Source: Allantophomopsis cytisporea (taxonomy: Eukaryota; Ascomycota; Leotiomycetes; Phacidiales; Phacidiaceae). Taken from it: a DNA stretch of 64,000 bases. The notes under the pieces are model-generated. The model saw nothing but the letters and a program-made list of their open reading frames with translations, searched no databases and was not told where the DNA came from. Position 1 is the stretch's first letter, and each line of letters begins with the position of its first letter. Of the stretch, positions 1 to 10,214 are shown one piece after another. A program made the translations under genes and the position numbers. The stretch is taken from positions 186,001 through 250,000 of the forward strand of contig CP103025.1 of assembly GCA_024752435.1 (NCBI GenBank), read 5' to 3'.

Positions 1-2463
1 CAGTCCGGCTCTACCCAAGTTACCCTTCCAGACTCCGCAGACTGGATCTCCCTTCCAGTTGGTGAGAACCTTCGCGATCACCCAATCTTCACGCTCAACT
101 TCAAGGTCACCAACGGAAGCTTGACCGCCATGCCAACCACTCGCTTCACCACCCCAGCCCTCAATGATACCTCCATGTTCGCTCAGGGCTCCGGTCTTCT
201 TACGCAAGCCGGCCAGCGTCTTAACTTCTGGACATCAGTAAACAACACTGATGGCGAGCGCTTCATCCAGGGAACTACCCATGCCACAGCTGACAACAAC
301 ATCAACATGAAGATTTACCTTACCCACGGACTCACCTCCACTGGTGTTCTTGGTATTGATGCTTCTGGAACTACCACCTTCGAGACAACTCCATGGATGA
401 ACACCGATGCAGACAAGACCGCCATCACCACCTTCATCAACCAGTTGCTCACCTATACCCGTGCCTCCGGCTCTGGTCTCACATACGTCGACTCAACTGG
501 TGCAGTCAACGCTAACATCTCTGCTTCCGACATCATCACCACCTACATCTCTGGTGACCACTTTGTCGGTACCGCCAAGATGGGTAGCGACTCTGGTCTT
601 TCCAACGGAACTTCTGTCGTCGATACCAACACCCAAGTCTATGGTACTGACAACCTCTTCGTTGTGGATGCTTCCTTCCACCCTGACTTGCCCACCGGTA
701 ACACCCAGGCTATTGTCATGGTTGCCGCCGAGCACGCCGTTGCTAAGATCCTTGCCTTGAACGGTACTTCTACCGCTTCCTTGTCCACTGGCTCTTCTAC
801 TGGATCTTCCACTGGCTCGTCCGGTAGCTCTGGTTCCGTTGCGTTGTCTTCCACCGTTGTTAGCACCTCCCTGGCTACCTCAACTGTCACCGCCTCTGCC
901 GGTGAGGTCGTTACCGTCACCCAGTCTGGCTCTCTCTCCGTCACCACGGTTACCGAGACCGCTGGTACTACCTTCACTGTCACCGTCGAGGAGACTGTCT
1001 TCCCAACTGCCAAGCCATCTGCTATCCAATTCCAGTCATCCGCTTCCCAAGCCGGTGCCGCTGGGTCTTCTCTTGCATCCGCTAGCACCTCTCTGGCTAC
1101 CTCAACTGTCACCGCCTCTGCCGGTGAGGTTGTCACCGTCACTAAGTCTGGTGCAGTTAGCGTGACTACCGTCACCGAAACCGCCGGTACCACCTTCACT
1201 GTCACTGTCGATGAGACTGTCTTCCCAACCGGCAAGCCAACCGGCTTTGCTACCTCTCAGAATGCTGCCGTTGGCTCTTCTGCCATCAGCACTTCTCTTG
1301 CCACTTCTACTATCGCCGCTACGTCTGGTGAGGTCGTCACCATCACAAAGTCTGGTGCGGTCAGCTTGACCACCGTTACTGAGACCGCCGGTACCACCTT
1401 CACCGTCACGGTTGATGAGACTGTGTTCCCAACTGGCAACCCAACAGCTGTCGGTGAGTCTGCTACGGAGATTGCAGCTATCAGCACATCCCTTGCTACC
1501 TCTACTATCGCCGCTACTTCCGGTGAGATCGTCACTATCACTCAGTCTGGTGCCGTGTCCGTAACCACGATCACTGAGACCGCTGGTGCTACCTTCACTG
1601 TCACAGTCGATGAGACCGTGGTTCCAACTGCCAAGCCAACAGCTGTTGGCGAGTCTGCTACGGAGATTGCAGCTATCAGCACATCCCTTGCTACCTCTAC
1701 TATCGCCGCTACTTCCGGTGAGATCGTCACTATCACTCAGTCTGGTGCCGTGTCCGTAACCACGATCACTGAGACCGCTGGTGCTACCTTCACTGTCACA
1801 GTCGATGAGACCGTGGTTCCAACTGCCAAGCCAACAGCTGTTGGCGAGTCTGCTACGGAGATTGCAGCTATCAGCACGTCCTTTGCTACCTCTACTATCG
1901 CCGCTACTTCTGGCGAAGTTGTTACCATTACTCAGTCTGGTGCGATTAGCCTTACTACCGTCACTGAGACCGCTGGTGCTACCTTCACTGTCACCGTTGA
2001 TGAGACCGTATCAGCGACCGCCGCTGCATCTGTAAGCGAGACCGCCGCCGTGAGCGCATCGGCTTCAACCGCCACGTCCACTATCACCGCCACATCCGGA
2101 GAGGTAGTGACAGTCACCCAGTCAGCTGGCAACGTCATCGTTACCACCATCACTGAGGTCGCAGGCGCCACTTTCACCGTCACGGAGAGCGTGAAGCCAA
2201 CAGCCGCTGTGTCAAGCAGCCAGACTGATGCTGTCTCCGCTACTTCCGTCGCTGCCATTGCCACTAGCGCTTCCGCGGCTACGTCGACTATCACTGCCGC
2301 TTCTGGTGCCGTGGTCACGGTCACTCAGTCTGCTGGTGATGTGGTGGTTACCACAGTTACCCAGGCTGCTGGAGCCACCATCACTGTTACTGACAGTGTG
2401 GGCGCCGCTCAGACTCAGAGCCCGGAACCAGCTGATGATGAGTGTGTTTATGATGATGAGTAG
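1..2463 (+). CDS. Secreted GMC oxidoreductase (cellobiose-dehydrogenase-like flavodomain), 5' end outside window
   Basis: The reading frame is open from base 1, so the start codon lies upstream; 820 residues are visible. The first ~250 residues are the C-terminal half of a glucose-methanol-choline flavoenzyme: LPVGENLRDHP near the start, GDHFVGTAKMG with the conserved His, NLFVVDASFHPDLPTGN, then AAEHAVAKILAL. The wording is closest to the flavodomain of cellobiose dehydrogenases, which oxidise sugars by FAD and act outside the cell. A Ser/Gly linker (bases ~781-840) leads to about eight copies of a ~50-65-residue unit rich in Thr, Val, Ser and Ala, each with TSxATSTxxAxxGEVVT and TETAGxTFTVT motifs. 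The tail ends in acidic PADDECVYDDE; no CBM1 and no GPI-type hydrophobic end is seen. The tail probably forms an O-glycosylated stalk. Enzyme class is sure; substrate is not. Confidence 0.9.
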   Translation, partial: QSGSTQVTLPDSADWISLPVGENLRDHPIFTLNFKVTNGSLTAMPTTRFTTPALNDTSMFAQGSGLLTQAGQRLNFWTSVNNTDGERFIQGTTHATADNNINMKIYLTHGLTSTGVLGIDASGTTTFETTPWMNTDADKTAITTFINQLLTYTRASGSGLTYVDSTGAVNANISASDIITTYISGDHFVGTAKMGSDSGLSNGTSVVDTNTQVYGTDNLFVVDASFHPDLPTGNTQAIVMVAAEHAVAKILALNGTSTASLSTGSSTGSSTGSSGSSGSVALSSTVVSTSLATSTVTASAGEVVTVTQSGSLSVTTVTETAGTTFTVTVEETVFPTAKPSAIQFQSSASQAGAAGSSLASASTSLATSTVTASAGEVVTVTKSGAVSVTTVTETAGTTFTVTVDETVFPTGKPTGFATSQNAAVGSSAISTSLATSTIAATSGEVVTITKSGAVSLTTVTETAGTTFTVTVDETVFPTGNPTAVGESATEIAAISTSLATSTIAATSGEIVTITQSGAVSVTTITETAGATFTVTVDETVVPTAKPTAVGESATEIAAISTSLATSTIAATSGEIVTITQSGAVSVTTITETAGATFTVTVDETVVPTAKPTAVGESATEIAAISTSFATSTIAATSGEVVTITQSGAISLTTVTETAGATFTVTVDETVSATAAASVSETAAVSASASTATSTITATSGEVVTVTQSAGNVIVTTITEVAGATFTVTESVKPTAAVSSSQTDAVSATSVAAIATSASAATSTITAASGAVVTVTQSAGDVVVTTVTQAAGATITVTDSVGAAQTQSPEPADDECVYDDE
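1471..1860 (+). repeat. Two perfect tandem 195-bp copies inside the GMC tail
   Basis: Bases 1471-1665 and 1666-1860 read as identical copies of 195 bp (65 codons). The third unit from 1861 begins the same way and then diverges. The period is a multiple of three, so copy number can change without breaking the frame. This is the youngest step in the growth of the repeat tail. Confidence 0.9.
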
Positions 2464-3616
2464 ATTTGAAAGGGTGTTTCTTGTAGATATTTAGATTGCT
2501 TGTATTATAAATTTTTGTGTATTTGAGCTCTGCGATGTGTGATATGATTTGAGTGATTTGATCTAAACCTAAGTGAACTTAGCCTGTAGGATGTTCGATG
2601 TTCGATGTCGTCTTAGAAATCATAAATCTGTAATAGTAAGTGTCCTAACATTCATTAATATGCTACTTCGCTTTGATAGCAGACGACTAAACTCTGAACT
2701 AGACGGATATAGAAAAGGAATTCAGAACGTTGTGTTATATGAAGAGATGAGAAGCTCACGGAATTTGTTGGACGATTATAACAATCGAGGGCAAGCGTCA
2801 AAGTAATCGAGTCACCTCATCGTAACTTGGATTCTCATCATCATCACTTAAGTCCTCATCATAATACATACAACCACCATAGGCTACAAGTTCTATCGCA
2901 CCTCAACAGCAATGTTCTGAACGCCATGATATCTGGAACATTCATGATCTATACTTGTGGAGTGACTTCGGCGAAGTTTGATGATCGTTTTATACCCTGA
3001 GATATGCTAAGATTAGATGACCTGTATAACTTACTAGTGCTGAAGATAGACAATGTAAGTAAGACTTAGATATCAGGTAATCGGCACGTGTAGGAATGCA
3101 AAATCGCTTGGATAGGATTGAATTATAACAAAGCATGCTCTCATTGTCACAATTGGTGTGTAAGAGCACTGCACTTGAAGGCTTCCTTGGATATCGAATT
3201 GCGCGATTCGGTCTGTCTGGCAACTTAAGTTCCATTGACACATATTCTACCATTATTGCGAGTCTTCTCATCATCTGAGGCTTTCAGAGAACTTCAAGAT
3301 GGATCGTTTTTATTTTCTTTACCCATGATTTAGTATGGGGCAAATTGGCCCTTTTGAAAGGATCTCTGGGATAGGCCATTTCTCAACCTAAGTCATAAAG
3401 AACTCGAAATGCTTACAGTAAATCGAAAGTGTGGCACATCTAAATTCTAAAGATGGCATGCATGGATTCCCATGAAAACCGACAGGATCCGCCCTCCACC
3501 AGACATCTATATTCATAACGCAATACGTCCTCCAGGAACTTTTTGAGATCTATAAGTCCAAGACCTACACCATCAGGTAACTCTGATCATGCGTTCTAAG
3601 CCTCCGGAGCAAGTTA
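2464..3616. other. Intergenic, no gene seen
   Basis: This 1.15 kb lies between the GMC gene and the 3' end of AP-3 sigma. Short open frames occur on both strands but none has a recognisable domain or good splice signals. A short ATGTTCG duplication sits near 2591-2605. Confidence 0.6.
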
Positions 3617-4224
3617 TCACCGTCCCGCCCAAGCAAACCCACCACCCATCCCCAGTCCTCCTCGTCCCTCATTAATTGGTCTCTTAGCAACTTTCCCCTG
3701 TGTCCTGACCCCCTCAACAACCTTATCCAATTGCGTCTCAATAACAACTCCTCCCACAATCATCTCCCCAAGCGTAGCATGTAGCGTCTCGAAGTTGAAG
3801 ATCAAATCCAATTCACACACATTCTCGAATAGGCGGTCCAGCGCTTCCACATACACCTGGATAAGATCGATGAGCGCAAGCGGCGACTCGGTAGAGGTAG
3901 AGATGATGATGAAGTAAAGGGTCGCGTAGTGTCGGTATGTTACTAGCGACGGCGTATCATTGTGCGGCTCGGAGGCGGAGTGTGATTTCGAGGTCGAGGC
4001 AAGCAATGGTGGAAGGGGGAGGAAATTGCAGGAGCCCGACGGGCGATGCGCTACGAGCTGGAAGATCTCTGAGATGAGGCGCTGTTGAACGCTGGTATCC
4101 TGGGCGGATGTTAGCTACAAGGGAATGCTGGGATCTAAATTTGGAGGTGGCGCACAAGTTGTGTGTAGAACTTCGTCAGTCGTGGCTGGCCTGCATTGTT
4201 GAAAACGAGCACGGCGTTGATCAT
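3617..4224 (-). CDS. APS3: AP-3 adaptor complex small subunit (sigma-3)
   Basis: The small chain of the AP-3 adaptor, which sorts cargo from Golgi/endosomes to the vacuole and related organelles. Two exons, 4224-4156 and 4099-3617, give 183 residues, close to the family length (~190). The 56-base intron has donor GTGCGC, branch GCTAAC and acceptor CAG. The protein opens MINAVLVFNNAGQPRLTKFY, continues DTSVQQRLISEIF, and carries the family core YRHYATLYFIII, DLIQVYVEALDRLFENVCE, LDLIFNFE and the VIETQLDKVVEG stretch. A serine-rich insert (LASTSKSHSASEP) follows LPLPPL, as in other filamentous fungi. The start is fixed by the conserved MINAVLVF. It is divergent to frataxin, 363 bp away. Confidence 0.93.
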
Positions 4225-4587
4225 GTTGGTGCGTATGGCGTGCTTGAATGCAGCATCTCCTCTGCGATGTTTGAGGGTACTCGTCGCCTGTTCTGGCGAT
4301 GAGAGGCGCTTTCGTGTGCTGAGAATGAGAGTAGGTGAAGGGGATTTGTGATGCGGCTGTTGATTGTTAATTCGTGCTGTGAATGACGAGCATGCCTTGC
4401 TGATACGCGAATTTGTGGGGTAGCTTGAAGCTTGAATGCTGTTTCCTCTTCTCATCGGATGTAACATTTCACCCAATTGTTTTCTCTGCATTACTCTACA
4501 TTCCATCATAAATTTACCCTTCCATTCAACTAAACCCTCTTCAGATTCAATTCTCCGTCTCAGTCTACAATTGCTTACGATTTCACC
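4225..4587. promoter_or_regulatory. Shared divergent promoter region, AP-3 sigma / frataxin
   Basis: 363 bp separate the two start codons and must hold both 5' leaders. The frataxin side is rich in CT and CCA/TTC runs (about 4436-4587), typical of pyrimidine-rich fungal leaders. No clear TATA box was seen. Confidence 0.5.
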
Positions 4588-5279
4588 ATGTCCCGCTCCA
4601 ATATCACCAAGCTCTTAACCCGCGCAGCATCCCAGCAGCTACGCGCCCCAGTCTCTCGTGCAGCATTCAGGACTCCATCAATCCGTCTCAGCAGCGCATC
4701 CAGATTCATCTCCACCCCTCTGCGCCGCGGTTTCTCGACATCCCCCGCGCTCCGAAAAGGTCTATCCCCGGAATCCGAAGATCCAAAGCCGCGAGAAGCT
4801 GAAGAACATGACTCCTCTATAGGCCCTACAAATTTGACAATCGAGGAGTACCACGAGGTATCGGACAAGTACTTGGATAAGTTGGTTGAGGAACTTGAGG
4901 CGCTACAGGAGGACAGAGAGGATGTTGATGTCGAATTTACTGTATGTTTCCCCCTCTGAGCTTGAATATGGAGGGATCATGAGGGTTGTTGAGGAACAAG
5001 GGATTGGGCTAATTCTGATAGGCGGGCGTTCTTACTGTTGTTTTCCCACCAAATGGTACCTATGTTCTTAACAAGCAGCCACCGAACAAGCAGATCTGGT
5101 TAAGTTCGCCCATTTCCGGCCCAAAGAGATTCGATTGGGTTGTTTCTGGGGAGGGCCAGAACGATAAGGAGGGCGGAGGAAAGGGAGAGTGGGTTTATTT
5201 GCGGGACGGGAGTACGTTGAGTGATATTTTGAGGAAGGAAGTGGGCGTTGATCTCACGATTGATGATGGGAGCTTGTAG
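4588..5279 (+). CDS. YFH1: Frataxin, mitochondrial iron-sulfur assembly factor
   Basis: Frataxin supports iron-sulfur cluster assembly in the mitochondrial matrix. Exons 4588-4941 and 5022-5279 join in phase 0 to give 203 residues; the 80-base intron has GTATGT, GCTAAT and TAG. Residues 1 to ~55 are rich in Arg, Ser and Ala and poor in acids (MSRSNITKLLTRAASQQ, then SRFISTPLRRGFSTS), a good mitochondrial presequence with a likely cleavage near RGFSTS. The mature part holds the acidic first helix (YHEVSDKYLDKLVEELE, EDREDVDVEFT) that binds iron, then the beta sheet GVLTVVFPPNGTYVLNKQ, PNKQIWLSSPISGPKRFDW and a C-terminal LRDGSTLSDILRKE helix. All hallmark segments are present, so it should be functional. 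Confidence 0.96.
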
Positions 5280-5720
5280 GTCTTGAGTTGGTTGTGTTAT
5301 GAGTGATGGTGAGATGGTAGTGTATGATATCCAGCGAATGGAGGGCTATTTTATTGGTAGGGTTTCAGGTCTTTTAATGGGCTCTAAGGGCCGCTGCAGA
5401 TTTTATTCAGATATGACTTTTGTTGTAGTGTGTGGCAATTGCTATATTCAACTCCTAGATATACTCTCGTCTGCCTTCTTGTTCGATCGTACACCAGATC
5501 ATATATTTGAGCGGACAAGAACTTGGCTCGCTCCTTATTTTGTCTTGCAATTTGTGACTGACTCTTGTCCAGCGGTCGATACTTTGGGCATTGCAACTTG
5601 ACAAAATCCTAAGATTTCATTCACCATCTTGCCATGTATATCGCTGGGTGTCCCTATATCAGGACCGATATCCATTGTCTCCCATCTCTCCACTCTTCAT
5701 TACGACCATTAATTCATTGT
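5280..5720. other. Convergent 3' region of frataxin and DPH3
   Basis: 441 bp between two converging stop codons. It must hold both 3' UTRs. Two short open frames (5299-5601 +, 5384-5596 -) have no recognisable content. Confidence 0.5.
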
Positions 5721-6015
5721 TCAAGTGGCAACGGTAGCCTGTCCCGCAGCAGGTGGAGGTTTCGGAAGGTCGTCCTACATCCTATTAGCAATGCGCCCTT
5801 CTCTCTCCTCATCCCCACACTCAACTCACCACTTCATAGATGACTCTAATCATCAAGCTGCAACTAGGGCAAACTCCAATATCCTCTCCATCAATCAGAT
5901 CAGCTAGGGCGATCTCGAAACGATCGCCACATGGGCATGGGTAATGGTAGATTTCGCGCGCCGCATCATATGTCATATCCTCGATCTCGATCTCATCGTA
6001 GATATTTTCAGCCAT
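5721..6015 (-). CDS. DPH3: Diphthamide biosynthesis protein 3, CSL zinc-ribbon
   Basis: Dph3 (yeast Kti11) is a small iron/zinc protein that feeds electrons to the Dph1-Dph2 radical enzyme for diphthamide on eEF2 and also serves Elongator-dependent tRNA modification. Exons 6015-5830 and 5774-5721 give 79 residues, matching the family (~80). The 55-base intron has GTGAGT and GTAG, with GCTAAT as branch site. The start YDEIEIEDMTYD is the family signature. Four metal cysteines are C27, C29, C49 and C52 in YPCPCGDRFEI and GVCPSCSLMIRVIY. The short second exon adds DDLPKPPPAAGQATVAT, a usual fungal tail. Dph3 and frataxin, both iron proteins, are convergent neighbours; this may be chance. Confidence 0.95.
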
Positions 6016-6576
6016 CTTGAGGGCTTGTCGTCGTTATCTGTCAGGATGACTATCGGACGAGAGGTTTGTAATGAAGTGCGAGTAATGTACGGTTATGAGT
6101 TGTGGAGAAGATAAATCGGACTTTTGGTTTCGGGAATTGATAAAATTTGTTGGTGCCTGACTGATGGCATAAATGAGTGGGAGTCGTCAGGCAGCACAAG
6201 GCAACATCGCATGGCGGGCGCTTTATCACATGCCGTGGGGAATCTGGGGTAACGAGTATAATCCCTGTCGTGAGCATTGAGAAGCCGAGGAATACATACG
6301 TAGAGCTACCTAATTCCACTTTCCACATTCCACTTTCGACAACGATACTTGCCGGTAATATCTTGACATTCCGACTTTTCCAGATAGGACGAGCCTTGAT
6401 TTTTCCGTTACACTTATAATAGCGGGCGTCGAACGGTCATACGCTCACGATTGTCACCAAGCACCACAAGCTTCCGAGAGCGCCTCGACAGTATATGTCA
6501 ATGTAGAGACCAATGCTTCACAAGAAGCTACAGCACGCAATATCCACTTCGAAACCCTCCTTGAATATCGCTCAAA
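6016..6576. promoter_or_regulatory. Shared divergent promoter region, DPH3 / ABCD transporter
   Basis: 561 bp between the start codons of DPH3 and the peroxisomal ABC transporter. A short TTATAATAG stretch (about 6414-6422) lies ~160 bp upstream of the transporter start. No oleate-type (CCTCGG) motif was noticed, but this was only read by eye. Confidence 0.4.
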
Positions 6577-8896
6577 ATGGCCGCTCAATCTAAGCTGCTT
6601 CCACCGGAAAGCACTATTCGAAGCATCATCTCCCAGCTAACGACTCTCTACCTCAAACACCGAACACGCATCTCGCGCGCCGTCTACCTTACTCTATTCG
6701 TAGCGCTTATCAATCGCATACGGAATGCCATCTCAGAACAGAAAGCCGCATCGATCAGGGCGGCAGAGAGGCTGAGCAAGGGTACAGTCTCAAGTGCTGA
6801 GGGTGATGCTACGAAGCGGAAGAAAGTCGAGTTGAATAGAGAATTTTTTAAGAACTTGTTCCGATTACTAAAGATTGTGATTCCTGGGTGGAAGAGCAAG
6901 GAGCTGAGATTGTTGATCAGTCATAGTATATTTTTGATTATTCGGACGCTCATCAGTTTGTATGTGGCGGAGCTGGATGGTCGGTTGGTGAGTAATTTGG
7001 TTAGAGGGAAGGGGAAAGATTTCTTGGTGGGTATTGTTTGGTGGATGCTTGTTGCTATTCCGGCGACATTTACGAATTCTATGGTGAGTGGTTTGCTTGA
7101 TCCGCCTGTATTGTATATGGACGTGTACTGATTGTTATAGCTTTCATACCACCAGTGCAAACTCTCATTGCAATATCGAACACGACTCACGAAATACATT
7201 CACGACAAATATCTGTCTAACATGACCTTCTACGCGATATCTGCTCTTGACGATCGAATCAAGAATGCTGATCAACTGATTACGGTTGACGTCTCCAAGT
7301 TCTCAAACAGTTTGGCAGAACTATATTCTAATCTTGCTAAGCCAATACTTGATATGGTGAGTATCATAAGCTCTCATACCAAAAAAAGAGCTCTAACACC
7401 GCTCAGGCAATCTATAACTATTCTCTGTCACGAAGTGTAGGTGGAGAAGGTCTATTCTTCATGTCTCTCCTCGTGCAAATATCTGCAAGTATGTCAACTC
7501 CGTTCTTCTCTCAGTGCTTTTCTAACGGACATAGATGTAATGCGTGCTTTAACACCTCCATTCGGAAAATATGTTGCCGATGAGGCCCGACTAGAAGGAG
7601 AATTCCGATTCGAGCATTCACGATTGATAGACTATAGCGAAGAAATTGCCTTGTATGCAGGACACGAGGCCGAGAAAGATACCTTAGATAAAGGCTATTT
7701 CACGCTCATCAAGCATGTCAACTACATCCTACGGCGTAGATTTTACCACGGTATCATGGAAGATTTTGTCATCAAGTATTTCTGGGGCGCCTTAGGTCTG
7801 GTTTTGTGTAGTGTTCCGGTGTTTTTCAAGATTCCTGGTGGATCGAGTGGGTCGATGGGCGATAGAACCGAGAGTTTTGTTACGAATCGAAGAATGCTTT
7901 TGAGTTCTTCAGATGCTTTTGGAAGAGTTATGTTCTCTTACAAGGTATGTTGAGTTCTCATCTTGTTGCCGCTGGTATTGACTATTCTAGGAAATTACTG
8001 AACTAGCAGGCTACACTTCTCGGGTAGCAACCCTCCTCGACGTTATGGACGGCATCCAAGCGGGCCATTTTGAAAAGAAGCTTGTCAGCGCCGCTGAAGA
8101 CGAAGGATCCAACGCTTTGATCCGGGGACGTGGTACCGTAGTCGAAAGCGAAGACATTGAGTTTATCTCTGTGCCCATCTGCGCTCCTAGTGGCGTAGTT
8201 CTAATCCCTGCTCTATCCTTCGCCATCAAGCGTGGTGACCATTTGCTGATTGTCGGGCCCAACGGCTGCGGCAAATCTTCACTCTTCCGCATACTCGGCG
8301 GCCTTTGGCCTGTCTACGGCGGAACGGTACGTAAACCGCCTTTCAGTGATATTTTCTATATCCCACAGCGACCATATTTGAGTCGGGGGAGCCTGAGACA
8401 GCAGATTATTTATCCTGATTCACTTAGAGCGATGCGCGCTAAGGGGGTCCGTGATGCAGATCTTCTGCAAATTCTGGAGTTGTTAAATCTCGAGAATCTG
8501 GTGTCTAGTTATGAAGAGGGATGGGATGCAGAGGCCGAATGGCGAGACGTCTTGTCCGGCGGCCTGCAACAGCGCGTGGCGATGGCTCGTCTCTTCTATC
8601 ACAAACCGAAGTACGCTATCCTCGATGAGTGTACTTCTTCCGTCACGCTCGACACCGAGAAAGTCATGTATGATACTGCAAAGGCTCTGGGAATCACGCT
8701 TATGACTGTTTCCCATCGTAGGAGTCTGTGGAAATATCATGAGCGCATTTTGCAATTTGATGGGCAGGGACATTATGTTTTTACGAAGTTGGATGCGGAT
8801 CGGAGGCTGGCACTGGAAGATGAGAGGGAGGAGTTGGAAGCGAAGTTGAGGAGTGTGGATGCTATCAAGATGAGGATTGAAGAGTTGAGTGGGTAG
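6577..8896 (+). CDS. PXA2: Peroxisomal ABC half-transporter, ABCD (ALDP/Pxa) family
   Basis: ABCD half-transporters pair in the peroxisomal membrane and import long-chain fatty acids or acyl-CoA for beta-oxidation. Five exons (6577-7083, 7141-7356, 7407-7488, 7535-7944, 7991-8896) keep frame and give 706 residues. The N-terminal half is the membrane domain, with the family stretches LISLYVAELDGRLVSNLVR, PATFTNSM, SALDDRIKNADQLITVDV and the EAA-like SEEIALYAGHEAEKDTL. The nucleotide-binding domain has Walker A GPNGCGKS (~494-501), signature LSGGLQQR (~593), Walker B YAILDE (~613-618) and the SHRRSLWKYH switch region. Only one ABC cassette is present, as expected for a half-transporter. The symbol follows yeast; whether it is the PXA1 or PXA2 orthologue was not tested, though the short length favours PXA2. 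Confidence 0.93.
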
Positions 8897-9577
8897 TGGC
8901 TAAGCGTGTACCATCTTGAAAGATTATCTTGAGTTTTGAGGTATTGGAAGCATTTGTACTGTATTACACCCCGAGATGATCAAAATCCTTAACTATTCTT
9001 AACTCTCCAACCCTATGACATCTTGAAGTTGTGGGGGTAACCCAGATCTAACTCAGATATGCTTTTTCCATAAACATATCTTGTTTCATCTGAATCAAGC
9101 AAACTCAGGCCTGGAAGTTGAAAACAATGTTACCAGTACACTGATAGCTGGTCGAATATCTGTCTGGATGAGATTGTTAGAAATGGGATAACAAGTCCAA
9201 AGCAGATTCACTGGGCCAGTCAGAATATACATTCCAGAGATATATGAAAGCCACGTGTTAAATGCTGAACAAGCACTAACCATCTAAATGCGGATTTGCG
9301 TAACTGTAGGACGACCGCATGGTATCACCAACACAAGCGGTATAGAAAAAGTATAATCCGTTATCGTAAACGCGACTGCCGTTGCACGTTATGTGGCTGT
9401 GACAACAACGTTCCAGCCTACTCCAGCACTTCTACTGTTACAACCAAGCATTCAGCCTTGTAAACAAATGGCTGCGACTTCATCAACCAATTCAGCCTCG
9501 TAAACAAAAGATAGTATATATACAGCGTAGCTGTCTTCATTTCCTCGTAAAACAGTAATACCCAAAAAGTCACAACA
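8897..9577. other. Intergenic between ABCD transporter and IFI27-like gene
   Basis: 681 bp with no supported gene. It should contain the transporter 3' end and the promoter of the next gene. Confidence 0.5.
9515..9522 (+). promoter_or_regulatory. Candidate TATA box of the IFI27-like gene
   Basis: TATATATA lies 56 bp upstream of the ATG at 9578, a spacing plausible for a short 5' leader. Confidence 0.4.
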
Positions 9578-10214
9578 ATGACCTCCCTTCTCCAAGCAGT
9601 TTTCGATTGTATCATCGGTCTCCCGGACACGGTGGTCTACGAGAGTGACACCAACCCACATGACGACCACAAGACAGCAAGCGCTGTTCTGCACATGATC
9701 TACTGCGCCAAAGATCACGATGAACTGAACAACACTCTCAAAGAGTCCTTCTTCCTGACGGAGTGGACGGAGAGCCTCGCGAAATCCATCCTCACGGGTC
9801 TCGAGAATATCTTGAAAACATCCGCTCAGATGGGAGAGTTGACTATGAAAGCCGCTCCCATGGGCGACTTGATGAAAGATGCGCTTGCAAGAGCAACTTC
9901 AGAGGCCGGTGAGTGGTTACATAAGCCGGAGGTCTACTGGACAATCCTTGCGCTTGGAGTGTTGGTTGTGATGCTGCCATGGGTTATTGAGGTATTGGGG
10001 TACTGGGCTGGCTTTGGTGAACTGGGTCCCATTAAAGGTACGTTATATGTTGAGCATCGCATTATGTATGGTATGATGGTACTGACATGGTAAAGGGAGT
10101 GCTGCAGCTATATGGATGAGGACATACCGGGGGATAGTTACGAAGGGGTCATTGTATTCCTTCTTCCAACGCCTGGGTATGACTTGGAGGAGAAAGGTAA
10201 CCGGGGTGCTGTGA
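9578..10214 (+). CDS. IFI6/IFI27-like small membrane protein
   Basis: Two exons, 9578-10037 and 10096-10214, give 192 residues; the 58-base intron has GTACGT and AAAG. The second half resembles the fungal members of the interferon-inducible IFI6/IFI27 (ISG12) family: a hydrophobic helix VYWTILALGVLVVMLPWVIEVLGYWAGFG broken here into ILALGVLVVMLPWVIEVLG (~133-151), then FGELGPIKGSAAAIW and KGSLYSFFQRLGM. In animals these proteins sit in mitochondrial or other organelle membranes and act in apoptosis and immunity; the fungal role is unknown. The first ~75 residues are acidic and soluble, followed by an amphipathic, Ala/Gly/Met-rich helix (ILTGLENILKTSAQMGELT). Assignment rests on the C-terminal motif and is fairly sure; function is open. 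Confidence 0.75.

Noticed and set aside
639..2324. Long minus-strand frames across the GMC repeat tail
   Set aside because: They are antisense shadows produced by the 195-bp period being a multiple of three; their content is only the reverse of the repeat.
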